In this document: positions 44,490 to 56,224 of the stretch, piece after piece
Layout of the letters: each line of letters opens with the position of its first letter
Numbering within the stretch: position 1 is the stretch's first letter
DNA from: Mycocentrospora acerina
Taxonomy: Eukaryota > Ascomycota > Dothideomycetes > Pleosporales
NCBI GenBank assembly: GCA_022701365.1
Contig: JAKUHH010000011.1
Span: forward strand, 1 to 59,329
Reading direction: 5' to 3'
Length of the DNA stretch: 59,329 bases
Translations under genes and position numbers: made by a program
The notes under the pieces: model-generated
The model's input: the letters and a program-made list of their open reading frames with translations, nothing else
What the model was told of the DNA's origin: nothing
The model's database searches: none

Positions 44490-46515
44490 AGGAAAGTGAT
44501 CGAACACTCTAAGTAGTCGATGGAAGTTGAGCAAAACGTAATCGTCTATAAGTTGATTGGACAAAGTATCTTAACTGGTTGACTAAAAGATAGTGAATTA
44601 TACTTCGTTTGTATTAAAGATTCGAAAAGAGAGAAGCTACAAAATGATAAAAGCCATCCGAGTTGGCTTAGTAAAACACAAATAAAGAAGTAGTTAGAGA
44701 TGCTTTTATCTTTTACGTTTGCAAAACTGAGCCAACTGCAGCCGATTTCATTTCCTATTCGCGTCGTAATGCATGTGCACTATTCGAAATGTTACCGTCA
44801 ATGGCTCTCAAAGAGCATGAGAAATAATAACATGGCCATTCAAGCTGCATTGGTGATTGCGTACCTCTCTCTTTCCTGCACTCGGCAACTACTTCAAAGA
44901 AGTTCATCTGCGCACTACTTGTTAATTTCCTGGTCATTGTAAATTAAGGCTTTAGCAGACATGTGCTAAGAGACACTTGCGAAATCCTTGCCACGCATTT
45001 ACAAGAGTGCAACACATAACTGGGAAAGAAATGGACACTTTTGTGTGATATTGATTCGCATTGAACGCAGCTGTAATTCTATCCAAGAGGAAACTGACGC
45101 TAGAAGTTAAAGATGAAAGGTAAAGATGACGGTTTTGTTAGGAATACTAACCACGCCACTGCGTTGGCAAGTGAGACGTGATTGAGAAGGATAAGCTAGT
45201 AGGTTGACTAGCGGAACCAGATCAGACATCTTTTATATGTTCAATTTTGATCATAGTAAATGGCAGGGACCAAGTATTATTTTACTCTCTATGCTGCCTT
45301 TGTCGATTATTTGAAGAGCTCATCCAGTATCTGCTAAGAAATCAAGTGAGACAGCTGTGCAAAGAGGCAACACAAGAGAGGATGTGGGCTTTTAGTTTTA
45401 ATTTAGAGAAGTTGCTATTATTGACAAGAATCATCATACGTAAATGTACTCAACTTTTTTTTTTGTTTTAGTCCAGAATGTTCAACGTTTTTCAAACAAA
45501 TGAAAAGAGAGGTTTTTTTTTAAATAATGAAATTTAGAGAATCTTCTTGGATTTCCTTTTCTGCCTCTGAACAACATTAGGTTTACCATAATACTACGCA
45601 CAGATTGTGTTCTCTCTTTTGTGTTATGTTAATGAAGCTGTCAGCGCAATAAAACGCCTACTTGGGCAAGGAACATCAAACCCTTTTTACCTTGTACTTC
45701 TTGCTTGTGCATTGTAGCGTCTGGACCAAAAAGAGATTAACCCAAGAGTGCATTCTGTAGAGCTCTGCATTTTACACAATATAGCACACTAGATTTACCA
45801 GAAAATTTCAATAAAGGCCAAATACCATCAATGAAAGGAGAGTCAGGTTTTGGCCCTTGTTGTGGCGTGGGCCGCATGGACGCCGCGCATATGGAATTTG
45901 GCCTGAGTTCCGTTGCGTCTAGTAGTCAGGGCACTGCAGGCTTTTCAGCAAAATTTGCCAGCACGCATACTTGAATTTAAGGAAACTTAGTCGCAGATGC
46001 TTGCGAAAAGTCTGAGTAAAGGTTTGGTATCCTGCACTTCCCTTTTTCTTTTCTCAGTTTGAGTCTTTTGGATATGAAGTGAGCTGATGTGTTTACGTCA
46101 GCTGCTCGCCTCTGTGTGGCTGGGACAAATCTCAATGTGGGGACCAATCTCACCAGCCGTCTCATGCATGTGTCACCCGCACAAAGCAGTAAAAAAAATA
46201 GACAGCGCAAAATCAATGCATGCAAGCCGATTCACATGGTTTCAAAGCTATTAACTCCAACAATATATCATTTCTGAGATATGAGCCTTGCAACTGATAA
46301 TTATATCTAGAATACCCAATGAGATTGCAGTTTGGGGTGTGCATTTGATTGTCCGGCCATCTCGGCAGACCTTCCAGGACAAGCCAAAGTGGCGTCGCTT
46401 CGTTTCCACTGCTGACGTGACCTGCTAGCGTGTCGGAAAATTAAATGCAGCCGCGCACATGGAACGCCTGACAGGCTGGCGCTGTGGATTGTTCTTGAGT
46501 CAATGCCACGCTATG
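44490..46515. other. No supportable gene
   Basis: Short overlapping frames on both strands, low-complexity T runs near 45455-45520 and no recognisable domain. Intergenic as far as can be seen. Confidence 0.5.
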
Positions 46516-46519
46516 CCAT

Positions 46520-46591
46520 GACACTACCCCAGCTTGTTTAGATTAAACTTTGGCTAGCGCCATAGAGTACCCCTTGTTCTGGGGTAGTGTC
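46520..46591. repeat. 13-bp perfect inverted repeat, 72 bp total
   Basis: GACACTACCCCAG (46520-46532) and CTGGGGTAGTGTC (46579-46591) are exact complements separated by 46 nt. It could be a minimal inverted-repeat element or a cruciform/hairpin. It sits about 30 bp before the first readable codon of the membrane-protein relic. Flanks show no clear target duplication. Confidence 0.75.
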
Positions 46592-46619
46592 CCCATAAAT
46601 ATAAATTTTCCAGTTAATA

Positions 46620-48234
46620 ATGCAGTTCCAGAACGTTGTCGATCCTTTCTGTAACATTATTCTTCTTAACACTTCCTCAATTTCACTCAACTGTTGATGA
46701 CGCACAATACGACAAACTACTGGAAGATACTAGAGTGACCCAGAAAACCAGTGAAGAGTTGAGCGCCAGCGTTGTCACCACATATGTTTTCAATCAAGCT
46801 GTATTCGACACCGACTATAAAATGTTAAAATACGGGGATCCGGGGTACATGGAAGAAGACAAAGGGCCCATGCTTTACAGCATCACGTTCTCATTCCTCG
46901 CTGCCGCTGTTTTGATAGTGATACTCAGGTGCGAGCCCTTCCACCCAACCGTAGACACTACTTTGACCTCGACTTAGGCTACTCTGTCGGCTGTATATCC
47001 TTCGCGCCCGACAGACTACATTATCAGAGAACCTGATCATTGCATCTCTCCTGGTCAGTATAGCTTCAAGCGTTTTGATTCATTTCCAGATCCATACAGG
47101 GATGGGAAAACACATCGAGTATTCGCGAGCTCGTCCGGCTATGCTTGAAGAAAGTATGAAAGTAGGACTTGCGCAAAACACATCTTATCAAGCGCTAATC
47201 GGGTGAGACAACGTTGGCAATGATTTCATCTCTTGCAATACTGACGAGGTTGAGTAGACTTGTCAAATTGAGCATTCTTGCCCAATTTCACCAACTTGCT
47301 TCACAAGGGGCGCAAAAGCGAGCAATTATGTGGGTCGGCGTCTTTGTCTTCGTTTTCACGCTGTTCACGGTATTTGTAAATAGTGTCGCTTTCGATCAGA
47401 AACGACTCTTACTGATACGCTCTCCAGGCTGCAATCTTCCAGTGCATTCCAATGCGTGCTGCATGGGATTTTGAGAACTTCCCTAAAGTGTGTCATTGAA
47501 ACTTTTCATGCTTGTCGCATGGCTAAATTAATACAGGGATGCTGGAATATGATGGAAGCGAATTTTTTTACTTCCTCGATGAATACGTTCCTGGACATAG
47601 TTATCTTCATACTTCCGATCTCTACAATTCTGAAGCTTAAAATAACAACAAAAAAGAAGGGTTAGTCATTACTTTTATCGCATCACTTCAGTTATCTTAA
47701 CCTTACTTAGTAACCTTGGCCATGGCTTATGGTATGGGTCTTTTGGCACTCTTATGCTCTGTCATAAGATTGAGGAACATAGTTTACTTCAATGGTGAAG
47801 GTGACTTCACTTATGTCGCATCTATGGTTCCAGTTTGGGGAGCGATTGAGTGCAACGCCGGCATCATCTGTGGTATGTGAACACCTCTCTGATTCACTGC
47901 AGCCACCTATTCACAATCTCTAGCATCGTTTCCGTTTATCGTACCACTGCTCAAATGGATGAGTAGCCCTATCACTGAAAGTGTAACCCGGTCGCGCCTC
48001 AACCCATCGTCAGGGAGAGGCCATGAGCCCCAGCGACAAGACAAGAAAAGCTGGCCGCTGAACTCCAGGCACCAGTCGGATTGGAATCGAATGCATTCCG
48101 AATCTACAGAAAATATAAGAGTAGATCGCGAGTTTACGTTTAAATTCGAAGAAGCAGCGACAACTTCTGATATGCAACATATCGAGCTATACGAGCTACA
48201 CAAGGAAAGAGTGTTGCGTACTGGAGATGCATAA
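46620..48234 (+). pseudogene. Rhodopsin-domain (PTH11-like) integral membrane protein, broken
   Basis: The N-terminal part (46636-46977) has a signal- or anchor-like start, an extracellular-type segment (DDAQYDKLLEDTRVTQKTSE) and a transmembrane stretch (ITFSFLAAAVLIVILR). Then come SIASSVLIHFQIHTGMGKH, KLSILAQFHQLASQGAQKR, IMWVGVFVFVFTLFTVFVN, IVIFILPISTILKL, GLLALLCSVIRLRNI and FTYVASMVPVWGAIECNAGI: the helix and loop order of fungal rhodopsin-domain/PTH11-type receptors. A polar C-terminal tail (47959-48234) ends in TAA. Frames shift between pieces beyond what introns explain, stops lie around 47475-47560, and the ATG at 46620 is out of frame with the first exon. Family members sit in the plasma membrane; this one is inactive. 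Confidence 0.75.
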
Positions 48235-51200
48235 CAGAAGACATGAACTACGATAATTTAGATGTACATTTTTCCAATCAACATCTTCGTAAAATTAATG
48301 CTACGATATCAGTAATCTTGCTTTATAGATTGCAAAATGATGTTGGTACAACCTTTGACGCCTAAATGTAATTAGAGCTATAATAGTAAAAATTTCATAT
48401 AAATTTTACCATCTACTAGAGTCTTTCTACTTTACTACCCTGAAGGTTTGAAACCCTCATGAAGAACCTGACCTTGCACTGGTGTTAAAAGGATGACGTA
48501 TAACAGTATCGTATAAAGTTTAACAGAAGTTAATTAGAAATTATTTAGTTATTTAAAAATACAGGGATGATCAATTAATTTTAAACAAACGCACCAAGGC
48601 TACTTCATCACTTCGTTTCTTGGCAAGGTTTTGTTAGCTATGAATAAAATTCTTCTATCTCCAGCGATATATAGGTCAGCTGTGTTATTAGATAATGAAC
48701 TGATAACTTTTAGCAGAATATACCGCATGATAAGAAGCTTATGGAATATATATATATATACGTGCAGGCCATTAACGTAATTAATGTCTCGCATTGGAGT
48801 CTCTGGAGGTGTTTTAACATTATTAGTCACTGCTAAGTTTAATTTAACCTGCTTAAAATGATTTAAGATTAATCATTCCCTAGAGGAATTTTGGTAAGTT
48901 TTTAACTACGGGCACTGTCTGTAATGTGTTGAATATAATCAATGAGGTTCTGTGAAAGCGGAGGGTAGCCTGAACGACCCATGATTTCAAGGAACCCAGA
49001 TACCTAAGGCCTAATTTTACGTTAGTGGTGAATATAGGAAGTGTAATAGAGCACTCACGTAAAGCTTCGCAGGCTATGGTCACAACATCCTCCTAGCAGT
49101 GGCATCAGTTTTGCGGCCTTTTGCTTAAGATTAGGGCGATCATCTCTGTTGGTAGAATCCTAAAGATAGGAGCGCTCATCGTTAGTTGAGGACCAAATTT
49201 CTCTGTCTATACAACAGAACGTAGTTTTAGTACAAAACTAGGACGCGACATTTTTGTCCCTTGTACATTGAAGAAGATTCCTTGGGATATAACGGGTCTG
49301 CAGTAGAGATGAAACATCGATAACATGTTGCAGCAGACGCAGTGAATCAAAAAGCAACTGCGCAAGGCAGTAAATCAGAATACCATTTGTTGTCTCGTTA
49401 TTGTTGTGGTATGCCTGCCTCTTAAAAAGCAATCATCCGGGCCTATTTTTATAACGTTTCTATGATATGGCTGTGGTAAGAGGTGCTTGATGAAAGAAGG
49501 TAGCAGCAGTAGGCCACTACCATATAGCACACGTGATCTGCTTCTGTTTATGACTTTTACATAATATCTAGAATGTTTTCGTCTTGTGCACTAACAGTAA
49601 TTTGTCTATACCGAATTAGAACAGTTATCTTGTATAGATAGGATGAAGTCTCGCAAAAGTGATCTAGGTCCTGCGTCTCTACCACCTGCTTAGGTTATCT
49701 ACTCTAACCCGACAAAATTAACATAGAAAGCGCTCCTCTTTAGCGATCGACTATAGAGTTTCTGACAGCAGATCTAGTAGTAGCATTGTGTTTGAGGAGT
49801 GAGAATAAGCACTCGGAACTTAGTAAAGCTGAGGGTGCAACAAAAAGAAAAAATAACCACTTCATAAGGGCACGCGCGGTAGATCGATAAAAGACAAATT
49901 TCGTGATCCTTAGCGCGTTCTGTAAGTCTTATCATTATTCTGCAGCCTTGCGTGTCATGCTGCACAAAGCAGCTATCGCATGACCGTAGCACGACGGTAC
50001 GTGCGGTGTCTTCATGACTCTATACAGGACTTCTCAAAACTGGCCTTACCCTTTGCGGATGTAGCTTTTGTGCAAGACCCCTGTTGGTCTAGGATACCCG
50101 CAGACTACTAAGCCTGCTAGTCTTGGTTAAGTTATCTTTCAGCTGCAAGGCACAGCCTTTATCAGAATAATTTAAATTTTCGTGATTGGCTAGCAAGATT
50201 GGCTAGGAAGATTCGTCCTCTGCGCTAGTGTCGGTTGATAATAAAACTGAACTGAGCTTAGCACGTAATACATATACGCAACGACAGCACGACACTTACG
50301 CATCTTTGCCCTCCGTATGGAAAAACATGACAAACAGGGAGAAATTATTTGTTTGAATCACCACCACAAAAAGCATGAAGATTACCTGCTATTGTTCGCA
50401 ACAGTCTTTACGGGCTATCGCGCGTCCCCCCGCGTCAATTTAGCACCTGTGCAGTCGCTGTTGCGGCCCTGGCAGGCACAGACAGACAAAATCTGCGAGC
50501 AAGCTACTTGACATGACACGCCCATTAAATACGGTGGCAGCCATCTAGCCACGACAACAGTGACGCAGGACGCGACGACGGAGAACAGACATCGCTTAAA
50601 CATAACGGTTACAATACAAATACACAGCAGTCACTCGTGGGCTTCCTGATAAGCCTATCGCCAACCGACAATATTTGCAAACGTCCCGCATCGACAAGCC
50701 CTTGTGATGAACAGCATCACCTCACACGAATCGCCTCACAGACAGCCGGCATGCTACCATCCGTGCCACAACCACACTTACAGATCATCAGACAGCCTCG
50801 TCCACTGTCGCCCCATGCTTTGAGGGATTGGTGCCCCTTTGACACAGCTGACAAGATCTGAGGAGATTTGCAGAGGAGCTCTCATGCTTAATAGACTCGA
50901 CGGCACGCACGCACGGAGTATCGCTCTTGTGGAGTTGCGTTGCGACGAAATGCTGCTGCCGCTTCACCCGGTGGCAGGTGACACCATAATATGCAGCCGC
51001 ATAGGAAGCAAGTGGATGGCATCACAACACTTGGAGGAAATCGGAGATTGGAGAATATATTCTAGGCCCTGGGGGTATCAGGGCAAACTAGCACAGACGA
51101 CAGCTGAACCCTAAGGGGAGACTGAAGGTATTGCCGTCGCAATGCATGAGGCAACTGTGCCTCTATGAGCCTTGAACAACCTTACACACACGAGGCTTCG

Positions 51201-51650
51201 AGTACGGCATACACACAGGAAGATAAGTTGAAGAACACAAGTACAGGTAAATGCGTCACTTCCTGAGACAATGTACATAGTCGTAGATAGAAGCCAGACA
51301 CCGCAGGCCTTTGGGGATGGATGGCTCGTTCGAGAGCGAAGTGGAGCTGTGCAGATTCATGTCTGCACGGCGTTGGATCGGAGCACAATGTTGCTTCAAG
51401 CTGTCGTCTTTCTGGGATTGGCAGTGTCGTGGCCTTTCAGGTTCAGGGTGCCGCAGAATCTGTATCTGAGAGCCGACGTGTAATGGTTGGGAGTGTGGTA
51501 TCCGCTTGTGGGATGGACGTGTGTGAATATTGATGTTGTTGCGGTTGGGTAGGCGGTTGTGATATTAGTTACTTCTCGAGTGGGTAAAGAAAGATATTGC
51601 TTAGCACGTGGCGTACAGAGGCTGGGAGATCTGCGTAACCTCAATTTTCG
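48235..51650. other. No supportable gene
   Basis: 3.4 kb with many short opposite-strand frames, none showing a domain, signal peptide or convincing splice structure. A TATATATATATA run occurs at about 48748. Treated as intergenic or unrecognisable. Confidence 0.45.
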
Positions 51651-52097
51651 ATGGTGCTTAACGACTACGCGCTTTACTGGTCTTGGGTGATCAGTACTGC
51701 GTTGAGGTCTTTGCTATTAGAATCACGTCTCATAAGGGAGAACCCTGCTACGCCTGTTGATTATGATCCTGTCATCAATCGCCACATGGGCGACGTTGCT
51801 GTATATGATCCGCATCTTGTTCTTAATCACACTTTCGTAGATCTTCTCAGCACCACCCTACAATTTCTCCATGAGCGCGATCGGTACAAAAGTGTATTTT
51901 CATTCGTTGCTTCGGTTCGGGCTAATTTGGTCGCTAGATACATCATTGATGGTATAGCCAAGAACATGCCGAAACGCAACCATGGCGCTTTAGGTCAATC
52001 TCCATATTCCTTCTTATCAATGCCTGCACCGCAGTACTATATAGCCTGCATTTCGCCTCTCCAAGATGATTTAAATCTCATATTTACTAGCATTTAA
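51651..52097 (+). CDS. Hypothetical 148-residue protein
   Basis: Clean frame from a real ATG (51651) to TAA. Composition is protein-like (ALYWSWVISTALRSLLLES, FVDLLSTTLQFLHERDRYKS, VFSFVASVRANLVARYIIDG) and probably mostly helical, without a signal peptide or obvious transmembrane segment. I recognise no family. No competing frame of similar length overlaps it, which is the main argument for it. It ends about 30 bp before an MFS transporter tail on the same strand but is not in frame with it and does not resemble MFS sequence. It may be a fragment. Confidence 0.35.
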   Translation: MVLNDYALYWSWVISTALRSLLLESRLIRENPATPVDYDPVINRHMGDVAVYDPHLVLNHTFVDLLSTTLQFLHERDRYKSVFSFVASVRANLVARYIIDGIAKNMPKRNHGALGQSPYSFLSMPAPQYYIACISPLQDDLNLIFTSI

Positions 52098-52129
52098 TTC
52101 CTCGACTGGAGTAAATTACTCTACAGACG

Positions 52130-52406
52130 AACTCTATGACCCTTCCCTGGCATCATCTGCATGGGTCTCATCATCCTCAGCGTACAACTCGGTGTGACGA
52201 CTGTCTTCACATATGTCAGCGACTGTCACTGTGAGCAGTCCGCTAAAGCCTTTGTAATCATTAATTTCATCACGAGTATGTTTGCGTTCGGATTGACGTT
52301 CTACACGAACGATCGGAACGCTGTCAAGGGTGTAGGAAATGCGTTCTTTGTAATTGGCATTACGACTGTGGCGGTAGCGGTGACGGTGATCTTGATAGTG
52401 TTCTAA
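52130..52406 (+). pseudogene. MFS transporter C-terminal fragment
   Basis: Reads GIICMGLIILSVQLGVTTVF, TYVSDCHCEQSAKAFVIINF, MFAFGLTFYTND and FFVIGITTVAVAVTVIL, the last two or three membrane helices of a fungal major-facilitator transporter, where DCHREQSGKAFVIINF is a family hallmark. An ELYDPSL stretch just upstream is offset by one base. The family tail after the last helix is missing because the frame ends at TAA. Only about 90 residues remain of a protein that should have around 500. Confidence 0.75.
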
Positions 52407-52799
52407 GGAAATCAGGCGAGAAATCAGGTGTATAAGCATATAATGTTGAATCAGGTGTTAAAGACTGGGTAATCATTGACTAGTGTTTTGCCATCCAGTT
52501 GGCTTGGCACCTGAGACTTTGTACATTTTGGATGTGAGCCAGTCACACTGTTAGTTTAAAACTTTTTTTTTCGAAGAAACGAAGTCTTGACTTGACTTAC
52601 AGAAGAGATTATGAATAAATGCGACAAACGTATCTCCAAAACATATTCCAAATCACTAAATTTCTGTCTTGGCTAGCAAAGCAAGTTCCTCAGCCACAGA
52701 GCCAGAAACTCCAATCTACCAGTTTCAATCCTGCTCAAGAATGGGTAATTAGAAACGTTAAGCATTTTGAAGCGTAGTATTATAATGTTATTTCAAACA

Positions 52800-54020
52800 T
52801 CGATACCAAAAACTTGTCCCACTCTACTTGTTGCTGCAATCCGATTTAATGCCGGTGTTCCACCTCATAAAACCTACCAGTGTGATTTTCTGACAGCTAA
52901 AAATCTGGCTGGATCTCACGCCTTCAGCGACATAATGGAGCTTTTGCAATTTATTACCATACCCGCCTGAATTGGTTGGGGCGTCTGTAAGCCATTGCCC
53001 GCACTTATGGTTGGTGTTGGATTGGTTCCTCCTCCCATCACGCCAACGCAGACATTGACTTCTGCCCACATGCTCGAGCAATCATCTCTGACCATAGGGT
53101 TCCATCTGACGAAATCTGCGACTGTGATCTTTTAGTAGCTGATCGCCTGGCTGCAAGACACGCCCTTGGCTATGCAACGGAATTTGTTGCAGTTGGTAAC
53201 CATCCCAAGCTGAGGCAATTGAGGAGCTTGAACAATGTTTCCAGGGTCAGTGCTGCTTGGCTTGGATGTTGTTATTGTAGTTGCATTGCTGCCAATAACA
53301 TTGACACATACATTCACTTCGGCCCACATGCCTGAGCAATCATCCTTGACTGTGAAGTTCCATTTGAAGAAATTAGCGAGGTTGATATTCTGATAGCTAA
53401 TTTCTTAACCGCATTCTACGCCTTTGGCGATCCATTGAAACTTACTGCAGTTTGTCATCATGCTTGGTTGCGTAGATATTGGGGTGGACACACCATTTCC
53501 TACACTGGGGGAACTGGCAGTTAGAGGTAAGGTGCTATTAGATGTTGAAGAGGGTTTGACCACAATTGGCTTGGATATGGTGTAGATAGCAATTGTCGAA
53601 GATACGACAACAGCCGGTGATGATTGCGAGGAAGAAATTAAACCTGAACTCAGCGCTGGAGTTGGCTCGTCCAGAACCACGATACAGTAGGATTTTCCAA
53701 TAACCAATTTACCACAGTCAACTGTGATCGAGGGGTTCTTTCTATAGGTCAGCATATGCAAAACAGTCTGTGATTCTGGGAAGAAATACCAAACGAGGAA
53801 GTCAGCAAGGATAATATACTTATCATTTAGAAATGCAAAGCACGTTATGACAATGTTGTATTCAATCCATTATAAGCAATACTTCGTGGTGTTGTAATCG
53901 TAGGGTAGTGATGGTGATACTCTGTCGCGAGGTAGACAACGACTTTTACTATATGCGACAGCTTGGAAGAAGCCGCTGATCAAAAGAAGGTCGGAGATAA
54001 ACGAAACCACGGCTGCAGAT
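52800..54020 (-). pseudogene. Tetra-LysM secreted protein, RIP-broken
   Basis: On the minus strand from about 54020: a hydrophobic leader (ISDLLLISGFFQAVA), then LysM 1 (WIEYN...IILADFLVW, an intron GTATTT...CTATAG near 53713-53790, then KNPSITVDCGKLVIGKSYCI), a Ser/Thr-rich linker, LysM 2 (MMTNCSKFQWIAKGV, then EISYQNINLANFFKWNFTV and CSGMWAEVNVCV), LysM 3 (MVTNCNKFRCIAKGVSCSQ, then KITVADFVRWNP and CSSMWAEVNVCV) and LysM 4 (LHYVAEGV and KITLVGFMRWN in a shifted frame). TAA/TGA codons interrupt modules 1 to 3 and a frameshift breaks module 4. At the intron-1 junction a single G-to-A change would explain the TGA. Chitin-binding by family; inactive here. Confidence 0.78.
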
Positions 54021-54229
54021 GACGGAACGACCGGTTGAGGAGTAGTTGAAGATGGAAAACAACCTTGATATTTGAGTGAACAAAGTGACTGCGTTCGCGC
54101 GCACTGTGCTGAGCGCGTTACCAACACTTCCCGAGGTCCCGTAATATGGACCCTTCGAGACCAAAATTGAATTGATGATAATGACTCTGAAGAATTCAGA
54201 AGTAATACGATCATTACCGCCACACAACT

Positions 54230-55080
54230 AGAAGTTTCAATACAAAGACCTAGACTACCTAGATGTATAGAAGTTTTGATGGAGAAAACGGTAGTCAGCG
54301 TTCTTTGGGCCTAGAGTCCCTAACACAAGGCCTCAGATACGGCCGAATGACTCATCGAAAGCAAACGATTTTCGTAGATAGGGGCAAAAACAATTTTGAT
54401 GGATGCTCAATAATATTCCAATTATGGAAGACTTGTGGTACCAATCTTGCAATGTCATTCCGAGCGGCTTCTAAGCCAAATTGAGGAAGGTGTAATAAAA
54501 ACCAACCGAGCAGGATGACTTAACAAAAGAAATTGATTTACGGCGAGGCATATTTTGATGTTGTAAAGGAACAAGCCTTGGCACTGTAATTGTTGAATTA
54601 TGAAGTTATTAGTTGATTGTTTGAACTAGCTACGGATAAACTATATATACAAACAATACTAGTCCCGATTGGGATGCCCCTCCTGAGTCCTTTCCCACCA
54701 CCATAGCATGCGGGGGAACCACCCCCTGAGTGCCCTCCAGGGCTACTTCCAACAGTAATTATGTGGCACAGCACTCGTCACTTGCCCCTGAACTGCTCCG
54801 ATGTTCCATGTGCCGGCAAGGTTCAATGAGGCCAGTCGAGAGAACAACCGCGACCACAATGTTCGAGCTAAAATCGGAAATTAGGCGTTTGCACTTCATC
54901 CATAGTTCTGAGTCTGATGAAGAGTGCCAATTTCGTTATCGATGATAGTTCAAATTTGATTGGACAGCAAGGCATTACGTGATAATGGACCTGAACCGAT
55001 TTTTTCCCACCACTTACAATGAAGAAACATTTGAATACAACTGGAAAAAGATATAACTTGACTCCTGCGACACACAATAA
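54230..55080. other. Intergenic, no supportable gene
   Basis: Short frames only. A minus-strand MCGGNDRIT segment at about 54200-54227 weakly recalls the end of a WSC domain but is not extended upstream. It probably contains the 3' region of the LysM-WSC gene to its right. Confidence 0.45.
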
Positions 55081-55086
55081 GGTACA

Positions 55087-55905
55087 TTAAAAATTTATTC
55101 CAAACAATGATCTGTTCTGCATGGCACCATTACTGGCAGTAGCAACCTTGATAGTATTTGCAGAACTGGCTGCAGAGGTGACGACGGCTGGACCAACGTT
55201 TGTCATTGCCTCGAAGACATTAAGGACTCCTTTCCCACCGCACATTGTGTTCTTGTCCCCAGTACAAGGCAAATTGCAATCAGTTTGGTTCTTTGCCCAT
55301 TCGCCACCCACAAAACTGCTGCACCAACATTGGTTGCCTTGTTGTACACCTGCAAATGTGTATGCCCTTCGATAGCATGTATTTTTGCACTCTGGGATGG
55401 TCATGGAGCCATCTCCACGGGAATTCATATTCTGCTCAAGAATAGGGCGGCTAGGATCCTGAACATAGCAGCCCAATGAGTCCCAAGCTGTTGGAGAAGG
55501 AGCCAGAGATGACACGCTGGTTGTGCTGGAAATGGATGCCGAGGATGACGTCGTCGACGGATTGACGCTGTTCAGTTTTCTCTGCGTAACAATACAATAT
55601 GATTGCCAATCATACCATGGAGTACAGTCGAGACTAATCAGAGGGTTCCAATCATGAAATTCCGCTGGTGTGACTAAACGTTGAAAATGAGAAATTGAGA
55701 ATAATCTTTTGAGTAGGTTGCGAGTTAGGTATCGCCTACTGTTGTAATATTTGCGCACGAAGACGCAAGTATCTCCCCCATCGGCTACATTATGCCACCC
55801 AACGCAATCTTTAGTTGTGTTAGGGTCAAATTGAAGGAGAAGTGTTCCTGTGGACAACACTAGATGGACGAGAGTCGTAGACGAGAAAACGAAAAAAAGA
55901 TTCAT
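55087..55905 (-). CDS. LysM-WSC secreted carbohydrate-binding protein
   Basis: Exons 55905-55740 and 55673-55087 with a 66-bp intron (GTAGGC...TTTAG). Without splicing the frame is open but breaks the LysM; splicing gives KYYNITPAEFHDWNPLISLDC, a textbook LysM. Product: 250 residues with a signal peptide (about 1-20), LysM (34-82), a Ser/Thr linker (90-117) and a WSC domain (119-211) with its eight cysteines at 124, 151, 155, 171, 173, 188, 192 and 200 (YRRAYTFAGVQQGNQCWCS, TMCGGKGVLNVFE). The Ala/Thr/Ser tail shows no clear GPI signal. The ATG at 55905 is chosen because the signal peptide starts there; the frame extends upstream to 56091 without one. LysM binds chitin and WSC binds beta-glucan or xylan, so a wall- or host-facing adhesive or effector role is likely. 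It is intact while both multi-LysM genes nearby are dead. Confidence 0.85.
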   Translation of the reverse strand: MNLFFVFSSTTLVHLVLSTGTLLLQFDPNTTKDCVGWHNVADGGDTCVFVRKYYNSRRYLTRNLLKRLFSISHFQRLVTPAEFHDWNPLISLDCTPWYDWQSYCIVTQRKLNSVNPSTTSSSASISSTTSVSSLAPSPTAWDSLGCYVQDPSRPILEQNMNSRGDGSMTIPECKNTCYRRAYTFAGVQQGNQCWCSSFVGGEWAKNQTDCNLPCTGDKNTMCGGKGVLNVFEAMTNVGPAVVTSAASSANTIKVATASNGAMQNRSLFGINF

Positions 55906-56168
55906 GTTGAGAAGTCTTGAAGTAACTAGACGTGCAACAGGAAAAATTAAAAAATCACCTTTGAGGGAGTCAGTCGGGTGCGAAAGAGAAGTTATGGCTA
56001 ACGTTACGGAGTACGGTATCAAGAGTCCATGCTTGGTGCTCTTCCCATGTCCAAGCCACAATGCAGAACATGGAATGTCATGACGTGACAAGGGTAAGAA
56101 TTTTTGCGGCTATAGCGCTTCGATGTCACTCGTATACTAGACCGTATACCAAAATGGAGCGTGTTGGA

Positions 56169-56224
56169 TCAACAGGGTGCGTCCCGCAGAGGAGCGGCGC
56201 CGATTCCAGCGCCGAGCCTGTTGA
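56169..56224. repeat. Nested inverted repeats (GC-rich hairpin)
   Basis: Outer arms TCAACAGG (56169-56176) and CCTGTTGA (56217-56224) enclose inner arms CGGCGC (56195-56200) and GCGCCG (56209-56214) around an 8-nt loop. The region is GC-rich against AT-leaning surroundings. It is not a tRNA. It could be a structured transcript or the scar of a small element. Confidence 0.5.

Noticed and set aside
48740..48765. TA dinucleotide run as a promoter
   Set aside because: No gene follows on either strand at a sensible distance.
55906..56091. 62-residue N-terminal extension of the LysM-WSC protein
   Set aside because: A signal peptide begins at the internal Met (55905), and the extension would bury it, so the extension is probably upstream untranslated sequence.
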